NCBI GenBank assembly: GCA_902509695.1
Contig: CABWYP010000005.1
Coordinates: forward strand, 1 to 54,347
DNA: 54,347 bases
Origin: an uncultured Alphaproteobacteria bacterium
GTDB lineage: Bacteria; Pseudomonadota; Alphaproteobacteria; HIMB59
Direction: 5' to 3'
Shown here: one piece after another, positions 47,943-54,347 of the stretch
Position numbering within the stretch: position 1 is the stretch's first letter
Layout: every line of letters begins with the position of its first letter
Notes under the pieces: model-generated
Database searches by the model: none
Told to the model about the DNA's origin: nothing
Seen by the model: only the letters and a program-made list of their open reading frames with translations
Program-made: the position numbers and the translations under genes

Positions 47943-47964
47943 TAACTACATGTTATAAAAAGTT

Positions 47965-48078
47965 TGTGGCGGTCATAGCGGAGTGAAAAAACCCGATCCC
48001 ATTTCGAACTCGGTCGTGAAGGCCTCCAGCGCCAATGGTACTTAGTCTTAAGGCTTGGGAGAGTAGGACGCCGCCTAT
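47965..48078 (+). rRNA. 5S ribosomal RNA
   Basis: About 114 bases. Conserved elements are GGCGGTCATAGCGGAG at the start, ACCCGATCCCATTTCGAACTC in loop B/C, and GGGAGAGTAGGACGCCGCC at the end, where CCGCC closes on GGCGG. The ends are uncertain by about 3 bases. No hairpin terminator is visible in the 51 bp before the next gene. Confidence 0.9.
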
Positions 48079-48129
48079 TTATTTCACTTACATATTTACA
48101 TTACTAATTATTTAATCCATCCTCAATTA

Positions 48130-48987
48130 ATGCAAAGATTGATAATCAGACCTGAAATACTTGGTATGATTTTAGCAGTGACTGCATATTTGTGTTTTTC
48201 ATTATTAGATACAATCCAAAAAACATTAATAATTTACTATTCAGTCTTTCAAATACTTTTTATAAAATATTTTTTTACTTTTTTTTTATCTTTCTTTGAG
48301 TCAAAAAGAAAAAAAAATCCAAAATTTTATTTATCCAAAAACTGGAAATTACAAATTTTTAGAAGCTTATTATCTTTACTTGAGTCTTGTTTTTTTATAC
48401 TTGCTTTTAAATATCTAAGTCTTGCTGATGCGCATAGTATTGGAGCAATTACACCAACGATAGTTGTGGTACTCTCTTATATTTTTTTGAAAGAAAAAAT
48501 CTCATTCAACTTGTGGATTGCTATTTTTATTGGATTTATTGGTGTCCTTATTGTGATGAGACCTGGTTTAACTGTATTTGATCCAATTTCATTAATACCA
48601 CTAATCGCTGCTCTTTTTTTAAGTTTATATCAAATAGTTACAAGGAAAGTCTCTGAGAAAGATGAAAATGAAACATCTTTATTTTATGCAGGTATAGTTG
48701 GAATATTTTCTATGGGTTTTATGTGTATATTTTATTGGAAACAAATAGATATTCAGTTTATTCCATTTTTTATAGGAGTTGGAATTTCCTATTCTTTAGC
48801 AGTCTATTTTCAAATTATTGCATTAAGTAAAGCTAGGGCAAGTATTGTTCAACCATTTCATTATACATTAATATTTTGGTCAATAATTTTTGGTTATATT
48901 TTTTATTACGATATACCAGATTTATTCACAGTTATTGGGGCTATTATTATTTCCTCTTCAGGAATTTATATTTTTACAAAAAAGTAA
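48130..48987 (+). CDS. EamA (DMT superfamily) transporter
   Basis: A 285-residue inner-membrane protein of the drug/metabolite transporter superfamily, with two EamA repeats of five helices each. Each repeat ends with the family pattern: GAITPTIVVVLSYIFLKEKI and IGFIGVLIVMRPG in the first, and SIVQPFHYTLIFWSIIFGYI and IIISSSGIYIF in the second. The substrate is unknown; relatives export amino acids or nucleotides or import small solutes. It lies 51 bp behind 5S with no terminator visible, so read-through from the rRNA operon is possible. Confidence 0.9.
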   Translation: MQRLIIRPEILGMILAVTAYLCFSLLDTIQKTLIIYYSVFQILFIKYFFTFFLSFFESKRKKNPKFYLSKNWKLQIFRSLLSLLESCFFILAFKYLSLADAHSIGAITPTIVVVLSYIFLKEKISFNLWIAIFIGFIGVLIVMRPGLTVFDPISLIPLIAALFLSLYQIVTRKVSEKDENETSLFYAGIVGIFSMGFMCIFYWKQIDIQFIPFFIGVGISYSLAVYFQIIALSKARASIVQPFHYTLIFWSIIFGYIFYYDIPDLFTVIGAIIISSSGIYIFTKK

Positions 48988-48989
48988 CT

Positions 48990-49076
48990 TGGTAGCCTCG
49001 GCCGGACTCGAACCGGCACGGGAGTAAATCCCACTGGATTTTAAGTCCAGACTGTCTACCATTCCAGCACGAGGCC
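48990..49076 (-). tRNA. tRNA-Leu (TAA)
   Basis: An 87-base class II tRNA with a long variable arm and encoded CCA. The acceptor stem is GGCCTCG with CGAGGCT (G1-U72), the anticodon loop is CTTAAAA with TAA, and the T arm is CCGG-TTCGAGT-CCGG. It is convergent with the EamA gene, whose stop is only 2 bp from its CCA. Confidence 0.96.
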
Positions 49077-49182
49077 ATAATCGTGTTTTCTTTTAAATTT
49101 TCTTAAAAGATCAGTAAACTCAATAATATTTACTATATCATTTCTACAATCTTACAACGAGTTTTTTATGAAAATTATCTAA

Positions 49183-50280
49183 TTAGTTTTCATTTAAATA
49201 ATTATCAGTCTCAATGATGCTTTCATAGCTTTGATTTCCAATAATTATGTCTTGAAATAAGTTATATTTAATAACAAAGTTTTTATAATTTACGTCAGAT
49301 ATATTTTGATTTTTAGAATTAAGTATATTTATATATTTTTCTGGGAGTTTATCAAAATTTTGCACTTCATTTGCAGACAAAGGGCTTATTGAGATATTAA
49401 AATTTTTAAAAAGTCTTTTTCTAACTTCTTCTTTGATAAGATGACATAAAAATCCAATTTGATTTGTATTGTTTAGGTATGCACTAAATCCAAAAAACGA
49501 ATATGGTTTCATTTCTTTTCTTTTAACAAAAATACCCTTGTCACTACTCCAATTGTATTTACTTTGTGGGAGTAATTGAAAAGACAAATATTCAAAATTT
49601 TTATTCAAAATAATACCATCACTAAAAACCGTAAAAACATTTTCATCATTTTCGTATGAATTATAGATTTCTAAAAAATTAGATTGTAAAATATTCTTAT
49701 TTAAATTTTTATAAATCTTGTTTAGAGATCTAAATAGCGATTCATTCTCAATTTTGTTAAAATTAAAATCATAAACTCCAGTGTTATAATTAATAAGTTT
49801 AGCTATCTCATTAGTTGATTTAAAACTCACACCTAGAGTATATCTTATTGGGTCGTAATAATCTGACAATTCCTCTAAAGAAAATATTTCATTTTCACTA
49901 TTATTACTAAAAATTAAAAAGGTATCTAGGTCAAGTGGTAGTGTATTGTTTGAGATTTGCAATCCATTTTTTGTGTAAAATTCTTCAATACTACTCGGAT
50001 AATTAATTTCAATTTGACTTAATTTAGCTAAATCATAGTATTCACCAAAAATAATATCAAATTCATTAACATTATTTTCAACTGTTTGAATTTCAAATTC
50101 TAAATCTTTATCTATCGCGTAGTTTCCTAACTCGTAGTAGAGATAGTATTGATATTCAATGAGGTTATTTTCTATTATTCCTATTTTTAGATTTGTGTTT
50201 GTTTTGCAATCATTTGCATTTAGTGGATTATTAAAAAATAAAAAAATTAAACAAAACTGTATTTTAACTAATTTGATCAA
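49183..50280 (-). CDS. Predicted secreted solute-binding-like protein, orphan
   Basis: Its closest look is a periplasmic ABC-type solute-binding protein, but no transporter gene is near. Start TTG 50280, 7 bp after the nadK stop, gives 365 residues with a signal peptide (KLVKIQFCLIFLFFNNPLNA, then ND); an ATG at 50340 or 50388 would bury the signal inside nadK. Early NLKIGIIENN, then NEFDIIFGEYYDLAKL, PLDLDTFLIFSNN, FSLEELSDYYDPI and RYTLGVSFKST follow the alternating alpha/beta layout of such proteins. It carries many Asn, Ile and Asp, as do neighbours. The function is unknown, and a lipobox is not present. Confidence 0.7.
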   Translation of the reverse strand: MIKLVKIQFCLIFLFFNNPLNANDCKTNTNLKIGIIENNLIEYQYYLYYELGNYAIDKDLEFEIQTVENNVNEFDIIFGEYYDLAKLSQIEINYPSSIEEFYTKNGLQISNNTLPLDLDTFLIFSNNSENEIFSLEELSDYYDPIRYTLGVSFKSTNEIAKLINYNTGVYDFNFNKIENESLFRSLNKIYKNLNKNILQSNFLEIYNSYENDENVFTVFSDGIILNKNFEYLSFQLLPQSKYNWSSDKGIFVKRKEMKPYSFFGFSAYLNNTNQIGFLCHLIKEEVRKRLFKNFNISISPLSANEVQNFDKLPEKYINILNSKNQNISDVNYKNFVIKYNLFQDIIIGNQSYESIIETDNYLNEN

Positions 50281-50287
50281 AGATTGA

Positions 50288-51049
50288 CTATGATGTTTTA
50301 AACATTTCTTTATAGACTCTCTCTTCGATTTTATGATCATTATCGAACAGTAGAGGTATTTCCAAACCTTCTGACATTTCAATATCAACAGATATTACAT
50401 CTTTAGATTCAATATGGTCAGCATGTGCCACTATTGGTCTTTTTGAGGGATTATTATTTGTAATTCTAATTTTAGCATTTTCTTTTAATAATCCACCCTT
50501 CCAATGTCTTGGGCTATATGCGCTAACAGCAGTCATGGCCATTACATTACTGCCTAGGGGAACTATAGGACCTGAGGCTGAATAATTATAACCTGTACTA
50601 CCTGCTGCTGTTGAAACAATCACACCATCGCAGACTAATTCCTCCATTCTAATTTCATCATCAACAATCACCTTAAGCTTTGCTGCTTGGTATTTTTCAC
50701 GTCTTATGCTTATTTCGTTTATAGCAATAGCTTTAACCTCTTTACCAGTAGGTGTTAATGTTTTCATAACTAGTGGTTTGAGTTTTGTAAGTTGGGCATT
50801 TGCTAAACGATCATCAAGGTCATCTTTTCTATATTCATTCATCAAAAAACCAACTGAACCAAAATTCATGCCAAAAATAGGTTTATTTATTTTTAGGTAA
50901 TCATGAAGAGATTTCAAAATAAAACCATCACCACCTAAGGCAACAATATAATCAGCTTCTTCAGGGCTACAGTTTCCATATTTTTTAATTAATTCATTCT
51001 GTGCTTTTAAATTTTTGTCTAAGGGGAAGGATACAAAGCAAATTTTCAT
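50288..51049 (-). CDS. nadK: NAD kinase
   Basis: NadK makes NADP from NAD and ATP. The ATP-NAD kinase motifs are VALGGDGFILKSLH (GGDG), FGSVGFLMNEYR, AINEISIRR and VSTAAGSTGYNYSASGP (the glycine-rich region). It has 253 residues, a short form similar to other alphaproteobacterial NadK. It follows moaA after 3 bp and precedes the orphan secreted protein; the three probably share a transcript. Confidence 0.94.
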   Translation of the reverse strand: MKICFVSFPLDKNLKAQNELIKKYGNCSPEEADYIVALGGDGFILKSLHDYLKINKPIFGMNFGSVGFLMNEYRKDDLDDRLANAQLTKLKPLVMKTLTPTGKEVKAIAINEISIRREKYQAAKLKVIVDDEIRMEELVCDGVIVSTAAGSTGYNYSASGPIVPLGSNVMAMTAVSAYSPRHWKGGLLKENAKIRITNNNPSKRPIVAHADHIESKDVISVDIEMSEGLEIPLLFDNDHKIEERVYKEMFKTS

Positions 51050-51052
51050 AAT

Positions 51053-52048
51053 TTAACCACCTGTCTCATTCATATGACGATTTATATATCCATCAAAATT
51101 ATTTTCTAAAATCTCAAAGTTATGTTTTTTTGGTTTGATGGACATGGCATATTCAATTTGTTCAATAATATCAATTTTTGATAAATTTCTTAAGGCGTAT
51201 TTTAAATCAACATAATCGTTTTGTCCTAAACACATAAATAGTTTACCAGTGCAAGTTAATCTAATACGATTGCAAGTATCACAAAAGTTATGAGATATTG
51301 CAGAAATAATACCAATTTTTGTATCACTTTTATCATCTTCGAAATATCTTGAGGGGCCGTTTGTTCTAAAACTTGATGAAGTTAATTTAAGTTTTGTAAT
51401 CAATTTTTCCTCAAATTTTTTCATGGATAAGTATTGGTTAAATCTTTTCTCTCCAATAGACCCTATAGGCATAACTTCAATAAGGGAAATATCAAACTTA
51501 TGATCTTGACACCAATTTATTATATCGAAAACCTCTTCTTCATTAAAATTTTGAGTAAGAACAGTATTAATTTTAACTTTGATACCTTCAGATTTTGCAG
51601 TGTAAATTCCACTGAGGACTTTATTTAAATCACCGTGCTTAGTTACTTCTTTGTATTTATCTGAATCAAGGCTATCTAGCGAAACATTTATTCTATTTAT
51701 ACCATTATCTTTTAATATTTTTGCGTATTTAGATAAATTAGTTCCATTAGTTGTGATTGTATGTTCAGTAATTTTATTTTGTTTTTTTAACTCAAATAAA
51801 TACTCAATAATTGTTATTATATTTTTTCTAACTAAAGGCTCTCCTCCGGTTAGTCTAAATTTTCTAACTCCTAATTCGTTAAAAATATCAATTAATTTTA
51901 TTATTTCTTCAATAGATAAAACTTCCTGTCTTGGCAGAAAAGTAACGTCTTCAGCCATACAATATGTACATCTTAGATCGCACCTATCTGTTACAGAAAC
52001 TCTCAAATAATCGATTTTTCTCTTAAATTTATCAGTTAGCATTTTCAA
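51053..52048 (-). CDS. moaA: GTP 3',8-cyclase MoaA (molybdenum cofactor)
   Basis: MoaA is a radical SAM enzyme that starts molybdopterin synthesis from GTP. The radical SAM cluster motif CDLRCTYC is near residue 20, the second [4Fe-4S] cluster is held by CDTCNRIRLTC and CLGQ, and the functional C-terminal GG (MNETGG) is intact. It has 331 residues from ATG 52048; ATG 52042 would also serve. MoaC, MoaD and MoaE are not in this window. It overlaps the DUF3553 gene by 17 bp. Confidence 0.95.
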   Translation of the reverse strand: MKMLTDKFKRKIDYLRVSVTDRCDLRCTYCMAEDVTFLPRQEVLSIEEIIKLIDIFNELGVRKFRLTGGEPLVRKNIITIIEYLFELKKQNKITEHTITTNGTNLSKYAKILKDNGINRINVSLDSLDSDKYKEVTKHGDLNKVLSGIYTAKSEGIKVKINTVLTQNFNEEEVFDIINWCQDHKFDISLIEVMPIGSIGEKRFNQYLSMKKFEEKLITKLKLTSSSFRTNGPSRYFEDDKSDTKIGIISAISHNFCDTCNRIRLTCTGKLFMCLGQNDYVDLKYALRNLSKIDIIEQIEYAMSIKPKKHNFEILENNFDGYINRHMNETGG

Positions 52049-52223
52049 TTATTTCTAAATTTATAATACTTAAATCTATAACTTTTTTTCCAGAGTTCTC
52101 AAAGTTAATTGTAGCTTTGTTTCCTATGCAAGATTGAACTTGACCTGTACCCCAAGAGGGCTGAGTGGGACATTTCACAAGGGTGCCTGGTATAAAATCG
52201 CTAAATATAATATTGTTTTTCAT
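52032..52223 (-). CDS. DUF3553 family protein
   Basis: A 63-residue protein matching DUF3553, a small beta-rich domain: IPGTLVKCPTQPSWGTGQVQ, then GNKATINFENSGKKVID. The function is not known; relatives with a WGxGxV core are compared to the small SH3-like domain of CarD-type proteins and of UvrD tails. It is the first gene of the minus-strand unit with moaA, 49 bp from divergent recA. Confidence 0.88.
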   Translation of the reverse strand: MKNNIIFSDFIPGTLVKCPTQPSWGTGQVQSCIGNKATINFENSGKKVIDLSIINLEIIENAN

Positions 52224-52260
52224 TATTATTCTTGTGAAGTAGATACAATTATTTACTATC

Positions 52261-52266
52261 TATAAT
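52261..52266 (+). promoter_or_regulatory. Candidate -10 box of recA
   Basis: A perfect TATAAT ends 6 bp before the recA ATG, which would put the start of transcription on the ATG itself. No good -35 stands 16-18 bp upstream; TTGTGA at 52232 would go with TACTAT at 52254-52259 in place of it. No GTTC-N7-GTTC LexA site is visible in the 49-bp gap. Confidence 0.35.
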
Positions 52267-52272
52267 AGAATC

Positions 52273-53331
52273 ATGGATAAAAAAGACAATTTAAACAAAT
52301 TAAAATCTGTTATCAGCAATATTGAAAAATCTTATGGAAAAGGCTCCATAATGATGCTTGGTAAAAAAGATAATGATGTCAATTTCGATGTATATTCAAC
52401 TGGATCTCTTGGTTTAGATATCGCTCTTGGTATTGGCGGATTACCTAAAGGAAGAGTCGTAGAAGTTTATGGACCAGAGAGCTCAGGAAAAACTACTCTT
52501 ACTCTTCACGTCATAGCAGAAGCACAAAAAATGGGTGGTACTTGTGCCTTTATAGACGCTGAACATGCATTAGACCCGGGTTATGCAAAAAAATTAGGCG
52601 TAAATATAGATGAATTATTGATATCGCAACCTGATACTGGTGAACAGGCTTTAGAGATTTCAGATACATTAGTAAAGTCTGAGGGTATAGATTTGTTAGT
52701 CATAGACTCAGTTGCAGCTTTAGTTCCAAGAGCAGAGCTAGAGGGAGAAATGGGGGACTCATTGCCAGGCTTACAAGCTAGGTTGATGAGCCAAGCATTA
52801 AGAAAGTTAACCAGCTCAATTTCTAAAACAAATACGATGGTAGTTTTTATAAATCAACTTCGAATGAAGATAGGTGTGATGTTTGGAAGCCCAGAAGTAA
52901 CCACAGGTGGAAATGCCTTGAAGTTTTATTCTTCTGTAAGACTTGATATAAGAAGAATTGGAGCGATTAAAGATAAAGATAATATAATTGGAAATCAAAC
53001 TAGAGTTAAAGTCGTTAAAAATAAGATGGCCCCTCCTTTTAAAATTGTTGAATTTGACATTATGTATGGTGAAGGTATTTCAAAAATTGGTGAAATAATC
53101 GATTTAGGCGTCCAAGCAGATATAATTGATAAGTCAGGAGCATGGTACTCTTACAAAGATGAAAAAATTGGCCAAGGAAGAGAAAATACTAAACAATTTT
53201 TGAAGGATAACCCAAAAATGCTAGAGGAAATTGAGTCAAGAATAAGATCAAATTCCAACACAGTTGAAGAGTTGATGATAGATCCTCCTCCCCCTGCTGA
53301 TGATATTGAAGAAAAAAACGTCAAAGAATAA
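52273..53331 (+). CDS. recA: Recombinase RecA
   Basis: RecA forms the filament for homologous pairing and LexA cleavage. Walker A is [15 protein letters not shown], the following motifs are [36 protein letters not shown], the L1/L2 loops in [16 protein letters not shown] and [19 protein letters not shown], and [20 protein letters not shown]. It has 352 residues. The C-terminal tail ([15 protein letters not shown]) is short and acidic with four prolines. It is followed by alaS after 38 bp, a pairing usual in proteobacteria. Confidence 0.98.
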   Translation: MDKKDNLNKLKSVISNIEKSYGKGSIMMLGKKDNDVNFDVYSTGSLGLDIALGIGGLPKGRVVEVYGPESSGKTTLTLHVIAEAQKMGGTCAFIDAEHALDPGYAKKLGVNIDELLISQPDTGEQALEISDTLVKSEGIDLLVIDSVAALVPRAELEGEMGDSLPGLQARLMSQALRKLTSSISKTNTMVVFINQLRMKIGVMFGSPEVTTGGNALKFYSSVRLDIRRIGAIKDKDNIIGNQTRVKVVKNKMAPPFKIVEFDIMYGEGISKIGEIIDLGVQADIIDKSGAWYSYKDEKIGQGRENTKQFLKDNPKMLEEIESRIRSNSNTVEELMIDPPPPADDIEEKNVKE

Positions 53332-53369
53332 TATTAAAATTAAATTAAATTAATCTATATTGCTAGGTT

Positions 53370-54347
53370 ATGAATTCTAACCAGGTCAGAAAATCTTTTA
53401 TCGATTATTTTAAGAAAAATGATCATAGCCACATAAAATCAAGCTCTCTAGTTCCTGATAACGATCCTACATTAATGTTCGCCAATTCAGGTATGGTTCA
53501 ATTTAAAAATGTATTCACTGGTTTAGAAAAAAGACCTTACTCAAGAGCTACAACTTCTCAGAAGTGTGTCAGGGCTGGTGGAAAACACAATGACTTAGAA
53601 AATGTTGGTTTTACTACTCGTCATCACACTTTTTTTGAAATGCTTGGAAATTTTTCTTTTGGTGATTACTTCAAGGAAGAGGCTATTTATTACGCTTGGA
53701 ATTTAATCACAAAGGAATTCAAGATTAACCCAAATAACCTTCTTGTCACAATTTACCACAATGATGAACAAGCTGAAAAGTTTTGGAAAAAAATAGCAAG
53801 TCTTTCAGATGAAAAAATAATTAAGATTAATACCTCTGATAATTTTTGGTCTATGGGTGAAACCGGACCTTGTGGGCCATGTTCTGAAATATTTTACGAT
53901 CATGGGGAGAAGTATTTTGGAGGCCCTCCCGGATCGCCTAATGAAGATGGTGATAGGTTTATAGAAATTTGGAATTTAGTCTTCATGCAGTATGAACAAA
54001 TTAACTCAGAAAAGAGAGTAGACTTACCTAAACCTTGTGTTGATACAGGTATGGGACTAGAGAGAATCACTGCTTTGTTGGGTGGCAGCAATGATAATTA
54101 TTCATCAGACTTATTTACTAATATTATTGAGTCAACCCAAGAATTTATAGATAAAAAAATTACTGAGGAAAATAAATCAAGTTTTAGAGTAATTGCAGAT
54201 CATCTAAGAGCTTCATCATTTTTAATTGCAGATGGAGTAATTCCGTCTAATGAAGGTAGGGGATATGTTCTAAGAAGAATTTTAAGAAGAGGAATAAGGC
54301 ATGCTTATACTTTGGGTTCAAGAGAGCCAATTTTTTACAAAATTTTC
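53370..54347 (+). CDS. alaS: Alanyl-tRNA synthetase, 3' end cut by the window edge
   Basis: Class II synthetase for tRNA-Ala; the first 326 codons are present of about 870. Start ATG 53370 begins [17 protein letters not shown], as the family does. Motif 1 lies in [20 protein letters not shown], motif 2 follows at [19 protein letters not shown] and [18 protein letters not shown], and [12 protein letters not shown] and DTGMGLERI (motif 3) are intact. The editing and C-terminal domains lie outside the window. The matching tRNA-Ala, with its G3-U70 pair, is at 44987. Confidence 0.97.
   Translation, partial: MNSNQVRKSFIDYFKKNDHSHIKSSSLVPDNDPTLMFANSGMVQFKNVFTGLEKRPYSRATTSQKCVRAGGKHNDLENVGFTTRHHTFFEMLGNFSFGDYFKEEAIYYAWNLITKEFKINPNNLLVTIYHNDEQAEKFWKKIASLSDEKIIKINTSDNFWSMGETGPCGPCSEIFYDHGEKYFGGPPGSPNEDGDRFIEIWNLVFMQYEQINSEKRVDLPKPCVDTGMGLERITALLGGSNDNYSSDLFTNIIESTQEFIDKKITEENKSSFRVIADHLRASSFLIADGVIPSNEGRGYVLRRILRRGIRHAYTLGSREPIFYKIF

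Noticed and set aside
48079-48129. Terminator of the rRNA operon
   Set aside because: The 51 bp after 5S are AT-rich with no hairpin; termination must occur elsewhere or by another mechanism.
50281-50388. Longer start of the orphan secreted protein
   Set aside because: It would overlap nadK by 100 bp and place the signal peptide far from the N-terminus.
52224-52272. LexA/SOS operator before recA
   Set aside because: No GTTC-N7-GTTC or related dyad is visible in the gap.

Overview
The window is one strand of a strongly AT-rich, very compact bacterial chromosome, most likely from a free-living marine-type alphaproteobacterium with a streamlined genome. The evidence is a complete rRNA operon whose 16S and tRNA-fMet look alphaproteobacterial, a purS-purQ-purL-bolA-grxD block and a murC-to-lpxC division cluster in the orders common in that class, very short or negative intergenic distances almost everywhere, and the absence of recognisable mobile elements, phage genes or CRISPR. 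I cannot name the genus from sequence alone. The window starts inside murC and ends inside alaS, so it may be a whole contig; its left edge looks like an inverted chimeric junction.

Layout. 1-7394 (+): end of the dcw cluster (murC partial, murB, ddlB, ftsQ, ftsA, ftsZ, lpxC) for peptidoglycan precursors, the divisome and lipid A. 7391-9428: divergent fumC and gpmA. 9433-11690: a LysE/RhtB exporter convergent with a two-gene saccharopine-type pair, of which one member is reduced to a single degenerate domain. 11740-20162: a polyamine island. AguA and AguB turn agmatine into putrescine, PotFABC imports polyamines, and PuuA and PuuB start the gamma-glutamyl route of putrescine breakdown. 20148-22348 (-): a GlcD-type FAD oxidase and the tRNA t6A enzyme TsaC/Sua5. 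22414-26807 (+): glmU, glmS and an unrecognised 433-residue protein. 26849-34913 (+): class II DAHP synthase, nicotinate phosphoribosyltransferase, gltX, cysS, citramalate synthase, a TrmJ-type methylase and rpsD.

34917-42036 (-): a nine-gene run in which successive genes overlap or abut (sfsA, map, purB, purC, purS, purQ, purL, bolA, grxD), with a CinA-type gene diverging from its head only 2 bp away. 42817-48078 (+): tRNA-Met, tRNA-fMet, then a full rRNA operon (16S, tRNA-Ile, tRNA-Ala, 23S, 5S) with a recognisable promoter, a boxA antitermination site and processing stems around 16S and 23S. 48130-54347: an EamA transporter, tRNA-Leu, an orphan solute-binding-like secreted protein, nadK, moaA, a DUF3553 protein, recA and the start of alaS.

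Most of the window is conserved housekeeping. I found no convincing new multi-gene system. The points that most deserve a second look are the chimeric left end, the degenerate saccharopine-dehydrogenase domain, the unknown gene after glmS, the orphan secreted protein after nadK, the compensatory U18-A917 pair in 16S rRNA, and a recurring pattern of -10-like boxes sitting almost on the start codon (possible leaderless transcripts).
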